A DNA stretch of 64,000 nucleotides from Echinometra lucunter (taxonomy: Eukaryota; Echinodermata; Echinoidea; Camarodonta; Echinometridae). Positions 1 through 12,529 of the stretch are shown in pieces. Position numbers and translations under genes: made by a program. The notes beneath the pieces were generated by a model, which ran no database searches, was not told the origin of the DNA, and saw nothing but the letters and a program-made list of their open reading frames with translations. Where the stretch lies: positions 20,683,922-20,747,921 of the forward strand of contig CM057170.1 of the NCBI GenBank assembly GCA_029962745.1. Reading direction: 5' to 3'. Within the stretch, counting starts at the first letter, position 1, and each line of letters opens with the position of its first letter.

Positions 1-1094
1 AAATGTACATAATTAATGGCATTTTGATGAAATTTTTCCTGTAGAACACAGACGCTTTACAACACAGTAAAGGTGTAAGCCAAATGCTTGCATTGAAGCC
101 ATATTTGTGAGTGAAATAACAGAAATGTGTATGTATTATGTAAGAAAAGCATAGGGATAAAACTAAAAACAGAAAAATCCCACAACTATTTTTAGTTGAA
201 ATGTATGCATTTTATGTAGAAATATTTTTCAAGTAGAGAAGTAATGTTACAATTTCATTTGAGCGTTGCTAGTAAGCTTAATATTCATGGTTTAAATCGA
301 CCAATTTCCTTCTGCAAAAGAGGGTACTGTATCCTGAAGGCAATGTTTGCATAGGTTAATTTTTTATATGAATATATTTTACCATCTTTCCCCAATTCCA
401 TTACTCAGATGTGAAAGCAAGATAAAGTTAGACTTGGAAATGATTCAATTTTGTTTTAGATCTGTTATGAATTTTAATCAGTGAAACCACAAGGATGAAA
501 TAAAATAGATGATTTATGGTGATAATACCACAGAATATGGTATGAGATCATTTATAGTAACCATTCTTTTCTCTTCCGAAAATCATTAGAAAATAACCAT
601 GTATCATTTATACAAAATGCTGGTAGGAAATGGTATGTGCAACAGTCATTTTAAGCAGGTTTCTACAGTTTTCATTTAAAAAATCACCGTAAGCATAATC
701 ACAAAGACTTTCACGAAATCTACTCAACAAGAATTCCACTACTCTATTAACTTGGCTTTAAACTCAAATTCATTCATATCATGTGATATATTCTTATTGT
801 AATGCATGCTATTTTCAAAAGAAGGTGCGTAGGGCTATTGAAATTGCCTTGAGTTGGCTTTAAAAAATCATTGAGATGGTGTTAATACTACATTTTTACT
901 GAATGTTGCAAATGCTACTTTGCAACATTCAGTAAAAAGGTCTTCAGCATAGGACCACAGAATTAAGACAACGGGAATTCTTTGGTCTGAACAGCCCTTG
1001 CTTTACTCGATCTTTCTCTAATGTGTTGGTGTAGAGGGGGTAAAATACTGGAAATGCTTTCTTGAGGAGTAATTAGAGATTGCTACATAATCTT
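1..1094. other. AT-rich non-coding DNA, no gene seen
   Basis: No open frame of convincing length or composition and no recognisable RNA gene is visible here. The sequence is AT-rich and ordinary for an invertebrate intergenic or intronic stretch. It could be the 3' UTR or an intron of a gene lying to the left, but nothing in the sequence shows this. Confidence 0.5.
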
Positions 1095-1466
1095 TTCCAT
1101 GACAAGAATTATTTGAAGCCTTATTTGATCAGCTTTTCTTCAAATTGGCAACAACAGTATTTCTTTCCTTTATTGCTACATTTTTTTTTGTAAGATGCAT
1201 TATGTCTCAAATCGATATACCGTAAGTTGAAAATTTACCAGTTTGCATGGGAAAGCAGCGATTTTGAAATTTTCATTACATTGCCAATTTAAGGATTTTA
1301 ATGCTTATTTTACTTTTTAAAAAAATCAACATCAAATACTGACTCACCCAAAATAAGCACAGTGCATGTAGAATTGTTTGCTCTTTCTGCATATTTATGG
1401 AGTATGTTTTATAGGGCTCTGCATCAGAAGTTATCAGGCCAAACCACTCTGTCACAATTGGGCTCT
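1095..1466 (+). mobile_element. Degenerate copy of the TTAA-flanked MITE family
   Basis: This stretch aligns along its length with the better preserved element at 14819-15222. Shared blocks include the phrase on Leu-poor AT sequence around ATTTGATCAGCTTTTCTTCAA, the AAGGATTTTAATGCTTATTTT block and the TTAGGCCAAACCAC-type block near the right end. The terminal repeats are worn down (TCCATGACAAGAATT on the left, CTGTCACAATTGGG on the right) and the flanking TTAA is no longer clear. It has no coding capacity. Confidence 0.7.
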
Positions 1467-1498
1467 GGAGTTGAATCCACTCCAAAGTAGTGGCTTGA

Positions 1499-1650
1499 AT
1501 CACTCTTTTGAGTGTGAAATCTACATTCTGGAGAGTGAATTCTCATTTGAGATTGAATTCTACCATTTTGAGAGTGAATTCTACTCTTTTTGAGAGTGGG
1601 TTCTACTCATTTGAGAGTGAATTCTACTCATTTGAGAGTGGATTATATAT
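1499..1650. repeat. Short tandem repeat, about 26-bp unit
   Basis: About five to six imperfect units built on the phrase TTTGAGAGTGAATTCTACTC follow each other, with the last three almost identical. The units differ by a few substitutions and small indels, as in an ordinary minisatellite. Confidence 0.8.
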
Positions 1651-2655
1651 CCACGATGAGGATCTCAAATACAACTCCTAAAAGTGGGAATTTCCACATC
1701 ACTACCCTTGAGTAAGGAGTAGGAAATTGTTGAGTTTGGCATTTTCTATTCATCTTTCCATCACTGCCCGAACTAATCATCTATCATAAGTGGTCTCTTT
1801 CCCCAATTTTAGTCTTCATTGCTTGTTATTTTTAAACCAAAGATCTCACAGATCACCTGCTCATGCTCTTTATTTCATAATTCAATTTTTTTTTTCTTTC
1901 AAATTTTCGTGCCGATTTATTTTCATTGATGATTGTCTCCAAAATTTATAGAAACTTTTGCCATGCTTAGTTCACTGTTTGGAAGGATGATACATTTTGT
2001 TTCTTTTAGTCGACTTAAAAACATTTTTGATAGTGTAATGCGATATAATTTTGCAGTTTCTATGCTGAATTTTGAAATTTAATAAATGCTTTGGACTGCT
2101 TGGATTATGCTTTCCTTTTTCTTTCTTTGTGCATTCTTAGGTGGAATTTTTTCTAAGCCCATGTGTAGACATTGGGGGTATTGTTTGCCAAGCCTAATCT
2201 TTGTCTCATTTTTACCATGGTTTGAACTATGAATTTCTTGCAGAAGTGATAATTATGGTATAGGTATGTACATTTTTCTCTTTTTTTTTTCAAATTGAGT
2301 ATGTATAGGTTAGAATCCGGCAGAGAGTCAATCTGTGTGCAGTTGACTATCTGTTGGTCCTTTTTTTTCAGATTTTTTTTCTTTTTTATTGTTTTTGCTG
2401 CGAATAAATCGTGCTGAGAGAGTGATTGAAATATTTATAGCATTCTTTCTTTGTGTTATAGAAATCATAATTGATTTCATTTTCGTGTTCATTTCATTTC
2501 CAACAAAGAAAAAAACAATGGCATTACAATATTTTTACAGAAAATATATGTTCGCATTTTTTTTCTTGATAAGTATAATACAAGTACAATGTACACATAA
2601 ATGAATTATTGTATTGAATTATAAAAATATATTTTTTTTTTTTTAAGTTCTCTGG
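1651..2655. other. AT-rich non-coding DNA, no gene seen
   Basis: The stretch contains T-rich runs and no open frame with protein-like composition. I see no repeat that recurs elsewhere in the window. Confidence 0.5.
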
Positions 2656-2659
2656 AAAT

Positions 2660-2711
2660 GGGGGGGGGGGGGGTCCACTAAAAAGCAATGCTTGTAATTT
2701 GTGGACCCCCC
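2660..2711. repeat. Poly-G tract with inverted C-tract partner (hairpin)
   Basis: A run of 14 G followed by TCCAC is mirrored 26 bases later by GTGGACCCCCC. The two ends could form a hairpin with a G/C stem of about 11 pairs. The arrangement resembles a very small foldback element, or the remains of one whose terminal G-run expanded. Confidence 0.7.
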
Positions 2712-3202
2712 AGAAAAGAAATAAGATTGTTTCATATTGGGCCTACGAAGACAGGGAACACGAAACGATAACACAACAATATAGTGCTGATGCACACACA
2801 TAAAACAACAACACAGTCATTTGGCTGTGGGAAAACGCATAGAATTACAGTGTTCCAGTCACCTGGAAAAATAATATGTGGACAGCTAGATTGTAGAAAT
2901 TCCACCTATAAAAACTTTGCCTGGCATTTTATTTTAAAAATCCTTACAATAAACACAACTCACTTTTGCCCAAAGCCCTAATCAATGTGAGAGTGCATAC
3001 ACCGGTAGGTAAGTTGACTGGTCTGTGCATAAGTTGCTTTTACATTTTGTTGGAATATGTTTAAACTGCCATTACCTCTACAAAATTAATATTTGAAATA
3101 TGAATTTGGAATATATACAGTATAGTTTGGCATCATTGAACCCTAGCATACAAAGCTGAAATAATGTTTTATGATTGGTACACTTTAAGTTAGATTTTGT
3201 TA

Positions 3203-3446
3203 GTTGCCCCGGCAGAAGGGAACGAGCGCCCATGACCGGCAAAAGGGAACGAAGAGACATGCGGTCAAATATTGAGATATTTAAGAAATCTGTGAATAAT
3301 TGCTTCAAGAAATTAATACCAGATCTATTCTGGTTAGTTCTTGAAGTAATTATTCATAGATTTCTTAGATTATCTAAATATTTGACTGCATCTCTCTTTG
3401 TTCCCTTTTGCCGGTCAAGGGCGCTTGCTCCCTTCTGCCAGGCAAC
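3203..3446. mobile_element. Foldback (long inverted repeat) element, 244 bp
   Basis: The two ends are inverted copies of about 100 bases each. GTTGCCCCGGCAGAAGGGAA on the left mirrors CCCTTCTGCCAGGCAAC on the right, and GACCGGCAAAAGGGAACG mirrors GTTCCCTTTTGCCGGTC. The arms continue inward through the AGAAATCTGTGAATAATTGC block. No transposase is encoded, so this is a non-autonomous MITE-like element. The short open frames across it are products of the palindrome. Confidence 0.85.
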
Positions 3447-3464
3447 CGATGATAATTACATAGA

Positions 3465-4800
3465 AAGAAAGAGGGGAGATTCATAGGAGAAGGGGGTAGA
3501 TGGAGAGAGAGAGAGACAGGTAGATGGAGGGAGGCAAGGATCGAGGAAGGAGACAGAGAGGGAAGAGGAGAGAGGGAGGCGGGTCAGGGGGGACTCTGAA
3601 GACGGAGACAGACAAGGGGGAGATGAGAATGAAGGACTGAGGAAGACGGGGAAGTACAGACAGAGAGAAAGGAGGGAGGGAGAGGGGAGACAGAAAAATG
3701 AGGGGATATGAGGATACAGTGAGGGATGCACACAGAGAGAGAGGAGGGAAGGGAGGGGAGACGGGTGGAGTTAGAACGAAAGGAGACAGAAAGATAAGGA
3801 GGGGGAGACGAGAATACAGTGAGGTATGCACACACAGAGATTTTTTTTAAAAAGAAATTAAGACAGAGAAATGAGGGAGGGAGATGGGGAGATAGATGGA
3901 GTTAGGATGTAGGAGACAGAAAGATAAGGAGGTGGAGACCAGAATACAGTGAGGTATGCACACACACAGAAAGAAATAGAGATGGAGAAGTGAGGGAGGG
4001 CGGGAGACAGATGGAGTTAGGAGGAATGGAGACAGAACGATGAGGGGATACGAGAATACAGTGAGTTATGAGAGAGAAAGAGAGAGAGGGAGAGAAGGAA
4101 AGAAATGAGGGGGAAGGAGGGAGACAATGAGTTAGGAAGGAGAGAGCGAACGATAAAGAGCTAGTGGGAGACGATAATACAGTGAGGTATGCACAAAGAG
4201 AGAGAGAGAGAGAGAGTTAGAGAGAGAAAAGAAAGGAGGGTGGGAGAGGGAGACGAATAGATGGAGGTAGGAGGGAGATAGAAAGACATGGGAGAGGAGA
4301 CGGGACGGGAGGAGACTATAGATGCAAAGGAAGAGATAACATTATTAAGCTCCTTCATTTACTATGAGAGATAAGAGAGAGTAAAAGTAGAAGAAAAAGA
4401 GAGGGAGAAAGAGAGGAAAGAGGGATGAGAGGGGTGGAAAGGAGACGGAGCAGGAAAGACTGAGGAAAGAGACAAAAAAATGAAGCAAAGAGAGTGAGAA
4501 AGAGGTAGGGAGGGAGGGAGGGAGGGAGGGAGGGAGGGAGGGAGTTAGGTACAGGGAGACAGATGGTGAGGTGGGGGGGGGCAAAGAAAATGAAGGATTT
4601 GGGAAGGAATGCAGAGGCAGAGAGAGGGAGAGAGAGAGAGAGACTGGACAGATATCTAGACAGATAACTAGAAGGGAAAAGAGAAAGAAGGACAGAGAGA
4701 GAGAGAAAAAAGGAAAGCGAGGGAGATGTAGCTTTTCAGTCAGTTCGCCTATCAAGCAAGAAATAAAGAGGAGAGAATTAAATCCATATATAAATGAATA
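3465..4800. repeat. Purine-rich minisatellite with GGGA/GA microsatellite
   Basis: The + strand is almost entirely A and G. A longer unit of about 100-130 bases recurs at least five times and can be followed through the phrase ATACAGTGAGG (near 3711, 3811, 3941, 4054 and 4175). A pure GGGA run lies at about 4507-4545. The Pro/Ser/Leu-rich reading frames on the opposite strand are composition artefacts and not genes. Confidence 0.9.
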
Positions 4801-5689
4801 GTGTCGATATCCCCATCTACTCAATTAACCTGTATTCCTAAATTTGAGAGAGAAAAAAAATGTAGAGAACTTTACCCCCCCCCCCCCCCCACCTAAAAAA
4901 AAAAAAAGAAAAGAAAAGAAAAAGAAAGGCTACACACCCTTGCTTACACGTCTTTAAAACACTTCTAGGAATTTCCCTTTCAGCAGTTACTCATGAAACC
5001 GGTTGGGGAATCCCAGCACATAGAGCGGCAGATTGCGCCGCTTGAAAAATAAAATAGATGTTTAAAAAGATATGAAATAAAACAAACAAATCACAGGCCT
5101 TCTTTTTGGCGCTTAATATCCTTTCCCCGTAAAAGCAGGGAGATGGGAGTTAGTAAACTGCACCCCGTGGTCTCCCTGGTCAAAATATGTGGGGGGGGGG
5201 GGGGGAATCAATCGTGAGTGACAATGACCCCCAAATATCCACAGATATTTCAAACCCTGGTTCAAACCTTTTTTGTGCACTTGACACAATCACTCCCAAA
5301 GTGACATAGGTGCCTCAAGAAAAGCTTTTATTCCCCCTTTTGAAAAGAATTGTACCTGGATATCATGGAAAGCACCATGATGGGTGCACAATGATAAATT
5401 AGCAGAAACCGGTATTGTGTTTTATAATTTTTTTTTTTCATAATACATTATCTGCTCATGCTTAGAATTGCATCTACTGGCTGTGGGGGAACAGGACATT
5501 ATGAGTAGTGTGCAAGCACAGACACAAATTCACACTTAATTAGAATGAATTGCGCTTTCACACAAGCCTCGTTTATGTGTTCACTGGCTGTGTCAATTTA
5601 GGTCAGGAGCTGTTAGTAAAATATCCCCATTTGGGCTCTGAATTAGCCTCATGAATCAGACCTTGATCAGACCCTCGGCTCCCCCACTC

Positions 5690-5878
5690 AGTGTTATTTA
5701 GGGTACGCATATGCTTGTTCCCAATTGCACGTAGGCCTACCCTTTACCCGGGCCCCTTTATCTCCGGACCCGCCTCGGGACAGTCAAAAGAAGACCGAAT
5801 TTATCATTTGATCGAAGCTGAAAAAGACCCCCCTTTTAAGGAAATCTCAGGCATGTCCGGGTGAAAGTCAAATACCCC

Positions 5879-5914
<36 letters not shown>

Positions 5915-6070
5915 CTTTTACAATTCTCGGGCCGGACTTTGTCGGCCGAAAAGTGCCCCTTACCGGAGATTTTGGGAACACGCATGCGGTCCCTCCGACC
6001 ATGGAGTTGGGGCCCGGGGGCCGGGATCAGACCTATAACGTGTTTCGAATGGCCAATGTTTGTGTCTGCA
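5690..6070. other. GC-rich block with long poly-C/poly-T tract
   Basis: This block is locally GC-rich (CCCGGGCCCC, GGGGCCCGGGGGCC) and is split by a run of about 14 C followed by about 30 T at 5876-5916. A weak inverted similarity joins sequences on the two sides of the tract (GGTACGCATATGCTTGTTCCC against the reverse complement of GGGAACACGCATGCGG). It may be a decayed foldback element. No gene is visible. Confidence 0.4.
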
Positions 6071-6869
6071 AACTAACCTACGAGCTAGCGACACGCGTAT
6101 CTAAAAGCTGCTAAATTATTCCGGTGATAATTTTTTCTTTCTCTGAGCTGCAGCTACAACTATACAAGTCAAGTAGTTTACGGACTTATTGTCAGAACGC
6201 AAAACAAAATGTGATAACCGTCAGGGATTTGCCAGAAGGGGGATGTAATCGAATTCCCCCCCCCCCCCCCAAAAAAAAATCCAGTCAGTGTTAGTAAATA
6301 TGTAAATGAGATGTTCTTTTTTATTCATGAATATATTTTATCGGCAGATCTTTAAGCCGGTCTTTAAGAGCTTGGGGCTATGCTCTTATGGTTTGGAAAA
6401 ATAAGCAAAGCCCTGCAAAAGTGACCCATATCCCCCATATAATTTTAAACCATCGATTCGAAACATTTTTGCAGGATCACTTTGTACCTCTTTTGCAAAA
6501 GTTTGCACCATATAAACAAAGACACCTGAAAACTAGTTAATCCTTTTTAATAGTGCTCGTCTAAGACACACCTGCAATAATTTTAGTATACTCCACCTAT
6601 ACGCACACACACCCTTCTCTCTCTTTCTATCAGGTCTATTTTTTGCCCGTCAAGAATGTTCTGTCCCCATTAGAGGGCTCATGGGTGCTACGTACCCCCT
6701 GATTTTTAAGAGGGGCAACATAGCACCCATTAGAATAAGTTATTTTCTCATCCCATCCTCCTCTTCTTCATATTACAATTTTCTTTAAATGCCGCATGCG
6801 AGGTGACCGAATATAGAATTTAGATACATGTAGCTTACAGGCCCATAGTGTATTTTGGTGACGAATTAT

Positions 6870-7290
6870 CACTTCTATCATTGGCGTAAATCCGGGGGAG
6901 GGCGGAGGATGGGGGATATATCCCCCCACCACCACACACTTTTTCGAGAGGCTGGATGGCGTGTACAAATATCCCCCCTTCATTTTAAGGAAAAATGAAT
7001 CAGTTGGTGAAATTCTTTATCAAGATGTCATTCAAGGACAGTTATATAGTAGATTTTTTATTTGAAATGTTCTTAAAACAAGGAAAGTGGTTATTTTTCG
7101 CTCGCTCGCTTCCGCTCGCTCGCAAAATGAAAAAATTATATGTGTGTGGGGGTCTGCGCAGGTGAGTGAGGGTATGTGTGTGTGTGTATACCTAGGTATG
7201 AATTCACGCAAAAAATTTCGGCAAAAAAGTCGATCACCCCCCCCCCCCCCTCCTCAAAATGGACTTACGCCGGTGACTTCTATTCTATAA
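6870..7290 (+). mobile_element. Dispersed repeat (family A)
   Basis: This sequence recurs in inverted orientation at 46111-46510 inside the IKK gene. Shared landmarks are the ATTGGCGTAAATCC-type end, GGGGGATATATCCCCCC, CACTTTTTCGAGAGG, the CGCTCGCTCGCTTCGCTC-like run and the far end CTTACGCCGGTGACTTC. It ends in C-tracts. It has no coding capacity and its class is unknown. Confidence 0.75.
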
Positions 7291-7300
7291 AAAAGGGTAT

Positions 7301-8185
7301 AATATATTTTGCCTCACTCGCTGCGCTCGACCGTATTTAGATACAGGATAGTTTCGGAAAGCAAAAAAAAAAAAAAAAAAAAATCGGCAAGTGAGGTGAG
7401 GTGACCGGATGTATTAAATTTCTAAACATGTTATCATAAATTCTATATATCCTCAAAAGAATGTGTTTTCCTCTCTCGCTTTGCTCGCTTGTAATATTTT
7501 TAGACAGGGTGGTTTCGCGTTACAACAAACATTACTGAACCAGAGAGGTTCCAAAATGAAATTATATTTGGCAGCAAGGTGACCATATCATTTAGATTAA
7601 CTTAAAGGCCTATAGTGTATTTTGATAACAAAATAACGTTTCTTTCATATTTTGGCTCTCTCGCTTCGCCTCGGATATCTAAATCATAATAGGCCTGCAG
7701 TGTATTTGGATGAAGAAAAACTCTTCTATGAAAAAGAGTGTACATGTTTTTCTCACTCGCTGCGCTCGCTAGTATGATATTTAGATACGGGATGGTTGGG
7801 ATTTCAAGCAAACGAATTCGGCAAGCGATCGAGGTGGCCAAATATAATTTAGATGTCTTATATAGGCCCATTGTGACGAATTATCACTTCTCCCTAGAAA
7901 AGTGTATTTTCCTCGTTAGGTCGATATTTAGATACAGGATGGTTTCAGAAAGCAAAACAATTCGGCAAGTGAGGTGACCGAGTGCACATTTCTAAACATG
8001 TTACAGGACTAGTGTATTTCGATGTCGAAATAATTATACTTCTATCGTCAAAAGAATGTGTTTTTCCTCGCTCGTTCGCTTCGCTCACTTGTAATATTTG
8101 TAAACAAGGTGGATTAGCGGGACACCAAACCAGCGAGGTGCCAAAATAAAGTCATATTTGGCAGCAAGGTGATGACAAATTAACA
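7301..8185 (+). repeat. Diverged tandem duplication, about 600-bp period
   Basis: The block beginning near 7335 (TTTAGATACAGGATAGTTTCGG, then CGGCAAGTGAGGTGA, TTTCTAAACATGTTA, CTCAAAAGAATGTGTTTTCC and CTCGCTTGTAATATTT) is repeated from about 7930 with the same order of landmarks. A third partial copy of the TTTAGATACGGGATGGTT block sits near 7780. CTCGCT/TCGCTC runs occur throughout. No gene is visible. Confidence 0.75.
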
Positions 8186-8239
8186 CTCCATTCTTAACAA
8201 GAAGTAACTATTTTTGGCTTGCTCACTTCGCTCGCTCGC

Positions 8240-9170
8240 AACCCCCCCCCCCAGGGTAGTTCATAATCTAGAAAGAAACACAATTCCCCCCAAAGCTTCG
8301 TGGCCCCTAAACATTCCATTCAAATAATAAAAATCTATACATCTACGATATTGTTGGAAAATAATTTTGAGGGGGGGGGGTACTTAGAATGCAGCATAAC
8401 TTTCAGCAAATTGTTTACCCCCCCCCCCCCTTCATGTTCCCTGAATATTGAAACGATGCTTGCTTACGGTGTGGTAACCTAACATGTGGCTCAGGGGTTC
8501 AGCATCCCTGAGAAAAAAAAATCGTTCCCAGGGGCCTGCTCATATCAGCAATGTGAACAAGCGAACAACTTATTTTGCTTTGGTTTTTTTTTTTTATTTT
8601 TTTTTATTTTTTTATTTTATTTTATTTTATTTTTTTTTTTTTTTGGGGGGGGGGGGGGGGGTTAAATACAGCTTTAAAACATGGGGGATCATTATACCCG
8701 GTAAAAAAAGCAAAGTTGTTGATCATTCGGCATACTGAGAGCAGGGGTGTCAATCCATTATATACGATTTTTTTGAGCGACACTGGGGCGGAATTTCGCT
8801 GACCAGCAAAGACAAACAATAACAAGGGGAAAAAAGAAAAGGTACTTAAGCCCTTTTCCCGATTTTTCTCAAATGGGGGGGGGGGGGGGGGTGTTACACC
8901 ATTGAGTTTTCAGAAGTCTCTTTTAAAACGCAAAATGGGCTGACAAGAAAATCTTCAGTTTTTCATTGGGAGGGGGGACATATAGGCCTACCCTATCACC
9001 GTTTTCATGTGCCTGCTTTTATTTCCAAATTTATTATTGGGGGGGGGGGGTGGGCAGCTGGGTGGGCACAGGAAATCTGTGGGGGCACATGCCCCCAGAC
9101 TCCCATGGCCCGGTTGCTGCTGGGGATGGCCCTCCCCTTCTGTCCCCCTGGTTCCCCCCCCCCCCCCGAC
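8240..9170. repeat. Cluster of long G and C homopolymers
   Basis: Runs of 10 or more G or C occur at about 8241, 8370, 8420, 8645, 8875, 9041 and 9157. Several G-runs are followed by a C-run within 50-120 bases (8370 and 8420; 9041 and 9157), giving G/C inverted pairs. No coding sequence is visible, and the short Pro/Gly-rich frames are artefacts of the homopolymers. Confidence 0.75.
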
Positions 9171-9387
9171 TGATGTTCTGGGGGCCTGGGCTTCGGTGGT
9201 GCGGTGTTCATAAAGTCTATTGGTCAGACTGATGTCTAGAAACGTCATTTAGTCTTGTTACGGGTCTTTTGTGTTTATCTTAATTTTTTAAAAGTCTAGC
9301 GCCGTATATGGCCAGGAGGCCTATCTTACGAAATATGAAGTGTTGCCAGGAACCAGGGAGTATGTGATGCGCGTGCTCACTTGGCAC

Positions 9388-9425
9388 ATCGCTTCTCCGC
9401 CTTTTGGCTAAGATCATGTGTAGTA
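9388..9425 (+). pseudogene. U2 snRNA 5'-end fragment
   Basis: The 38 bases starting ATCGCTTCTCCGCCTTTTGG match the first 38 bases of metazoan U2 snRNA except at two positions (CCG for CGG, and ATCAT for ATCAA). The part kept includes the branch-site recognition region (GTGTAGTA). The match stops abruptly at ACATGG, so the Sm site and the 3' stem-loops are missing and it cannot be a working U2 gene. It is best read as a truncated retro-pseudogene or as the head of a U2-derived SINE. Confidence 0.8.
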
Positions 9426-9429
9426 ACAT

Positions 9430-11985
9430 GGAAAACAGACCCCAGACAACTTTTGACAAGGATTCAAGGATGAAGGCCACAAAAGGACCGCAGTGCTTAG
9501 GAATACCCGGACAAAAAAACTATTAAATGATTTTTACTGAAAACTTTCCAAAATTCCACCAAAAGTGTGCACCAGATCCTTCAATTTCAATTTCAAGAAT
9601 GCAAAAGCACCCTCATGACCGGCTTGGTCGCTTTGCTCCCTCGCTTAGGCCCTACCGTGTTTCTTCTTTTACGTATTCTTCCTCCCCCCCCCCCCCCCGG
9701 AAAAAATTCTGCTTACGACCCTTTCGACTTCATAATATGTACCCCCATAGAGAGTCAATATATAGCAGGGGTGGCCAACCTTTTTTAGCTCACGGGCCAC
9801 AGCTGACAATAGGGATAACTTGGCTGGCCGCAGGTATCCCCCCCACACACATAATAAACACCCCCCCCCCCTCCCCCTCATTATGCAGTTATGGATGGGA
9901 TCTAGACAACAAAATCTAAAAGCAGTTTTCCGAGAAAGAGCGAAAGAGCACTTCCGGGTACGGAACCGCACATGTAATATTGACTTGCACACGTATGTCG
10001 CATGCATTTGAGATTTATCATTTACCGTACCGTATCATGAGTGGGAGAATGGCTCTCTCGATATCATCTCTGCATGAATTAATTCTCGACCCAGTATTTT
10101 CAAACTTCTAGGACCCAAGGCCAAGCAAGAGCATAAGTGAGATCCTAACGGCGTGGACATCTAACTGTTAACAAGTTTGTGATTGGATGATCATGATGAT
10201 TAGCATCAGGTAATGTGAAAGTTCTGAAAGAAATTAACCGCAAGTGATTTGTTAAACTTTATTTCATTAAGACAGGCTTATGATAATATGAGTGTTGTGT
10301 GAGTTTCCAGAGTCCAGTTAACAACATTGCCTTTGGCGTTGCAACACGAACAACACGAACAACAAGGTCTTTGCCTTGATTGAGTTTACCCTGCTCTCAC
10401 GTTAGGCCTAACGTTAGCCTGGAAAGGCTCCTGGGGTGGTATTTTGGGCATTATCGTGAAATAGGAAACCACCGTTCACTTTGTACAGCAGCACTTTATT
10501 CAGTCACACGCATTGGTTTCCTATTTCCACCTCCATTGTCTTTGTACGCAAGTGCGTTCGTCAAACGAACGAGTGGTTTCCTAAACCACGATATGGCCAT
10601 ATTTTGAGACTGTTTTAACTCTGTTTTAAATTGAAGTCTGTTTTAGCAAATCAGTATTCTGAACATCGTTTTATCTCTGTTTTAACTTTTGTTTTAACTT
10701 TTGTTTTATCTTTCTAAGTTCTAACTGCGCATTTTAATTTGCATGCTTGGCGCAAATCGTGCACAAGCACGTAAATAACACGGTATTCTGAAGATCGTTT
10801 TATCTTTTGTTTTAACTTTTTCCACTGGACAATTCATGCTCATGAGATAAAACAGGGTGGGAGGTGTTCTTTGAATGTGGTATGTCATGGCGGCAATTTT
10901 TCTCGCTCATTGTGTTTTTGCACAATAAATGCGCAACAAATATGCATTAAATCAAAATGTCACAATGAAATTGATACACGCAAAAGATATGAAAAATACA
11001 ACAGTGTTATCGATATCATGGCGATAATGGGTGCTTATCGGCCCCTTCAAATGATTTGTCAGTTTTATAAACCCCTGAAAATCACTTTTCCCAGGGTCGA
11101 TGCAACTGAGGAGCTTAAAACTATGGCAACTCTACATTTACAAGCTTCTCCCCACTTCTCCAGTGCAAGTTTCAAAAACTGAATGACTGTAAGGTCTGAA
11201 GTGTATGATGGGGTGACCATATTTCGCACACATTTTAATATTTTTGTATTTTTTCCAGGAGCTTTTCTAGGCTGATCACATTCACATTATGTCACGGCAT
11301 TACATGACCTTTCGCAAATGGTAGGCCCTACATGTAAATCTGCCAAGTGTCAGGTCCAGTTTACACAACACTTCATATTAAAACAACTACAGCAGATCTA
11401 CATGTAAATGAATATTCATGTGTTCAACCAAACACTTCATAGATAAGAGGGGTGAATTTCATCAACATACACATGTATATCCTACCTTCCGCTGTCAGGA
11501 CTTTGTGGCCTAGGGTCTGTACAAATTGTGTAAAGTGATGACATGATCATCCGATGATTCAAAGAAAGTCTCTTTAGACTTAGTTTAGTACAACACGCCC
11601 CTGTTGCCTACACGGTGTATGACACAGCACGGGTGGTGTGTGTGCTGAATCCAGAAACCTCCGAACTAGAAACATGTCACGATTTTATCTCTTTCTGGTT
11701 GTCTGAATGCAAAAATATTGCACTACACAGTCAAAGTATAGATCTAAACCATCTAAGTTTGATGTTAATTGATTGTCATTTTCTTGATAGAAAATACAAC
11801 TAATACTGCCAAGAAAAAGAAGAAAACTCGCAAAACATGATTCGGAACGAAAATCTGTAAATCCTGCTTAAGGCAGCGACCTACACTACGTGAAGTACCC
11901 ATGTCATACACCCTGGAGGCAGCTGGGGCATTTCATTTGTCGTATCTCAGTCTGGACTTTGTATAGCCTTGCATCACACATATCT
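9430..11985. other. Non-coding stretch with small repeats
   Basis: C-tracts lie at about 9683 and 9861. A hAT-like terminal phrase CAGGGGTGGCCAACC lies at about 9767 without a partner. A short phrase around ATCGTTTTATCTCTGTTTTAAC occurs twice (about 10660 and 10790). I see no credible exon or RNA gene. Confidence 0.5.
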
Positions 11986-11988
11986 CCC

Positions 11989-12522
11989 GGGGGGGGGGGG
12001 GCACTCAGTATATAATACGTGGTGGGTATGTGCCGCGGAGAAGACCCCCATTTTTACACTCAAATTTCCATTCCAAAGCATAGCATTTTTATCTTATTGA
12101 GAAAAAAAACAAAGAAAGCCGTTTCAAAGCATAGCATTTTCTTCTTATCGAGAAAAAAAGAAGAAAGAAATCCGTGCCAAAGCTTCGCATGTTTTTGGTT
12201 ATGCCATTCCGGCCGCATTGAACCGCTACAATGAGCTGCATTTTTGGTGAAAAGCGGCCCGCAGAGCGCTGTCCGACCATTGCCTCTGCGCGAGTGCACC
12301 CGGTGCCCGTGCAGCCGGGCTGGCTAGCTAGCTAGCTGCATGCACATATGCCCGTTCCATAGGGATACATACGCACTCACACGCAGGCGATTTGTAGTTC
12401 ATTTGTAGTTCCGAAGCCCGTTCCGAAGACCCTCCTTTTCACAATAAGCCCGTTCCAAAGCCCCCGTTTTTTGTCTCGCCCGCGGCACATAACCTACCAC
12501 TTTTGGGGTCGAGTGCCCCCCC
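11989..12522. mobile_element. Foldback/MITE-like element with G-run termini
   Basis: The left end (G-run, then GCACTC, then GTGGTGGGTATGTGCCGCGG) is inverted at the right end (CCGCGGCACATAACCTACCAC, then GAGTGCCCCCC). The interior contains three related phrases of the type TTCCAAAGCATAGCATTTT. The element is about 530 bp, non-coding and GC-richer than its surroundings. Its superfamily is not clear. Confidence 0.75.
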
Positions 12523-12529
12523 TGGGCAT

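Noticed and set aside
1499..1650. CRISPR-like array
   Set aside because: The units are contiguous imperfect tandem repeats without unique spacers, in a eukaryotic sequence.
3456..4824. Long Pro/Ser/Leu-rich open frames on the - strand
   Set aside because: They are the complement of a purine-only satellite with low-complexity composition and no splice or domain support.
9767..9850. hAT element starting CAGGGGTGGCCAACC
   Set aside because: The terminus looks right, but no matching inverted end or 8-bp duplication could be found.
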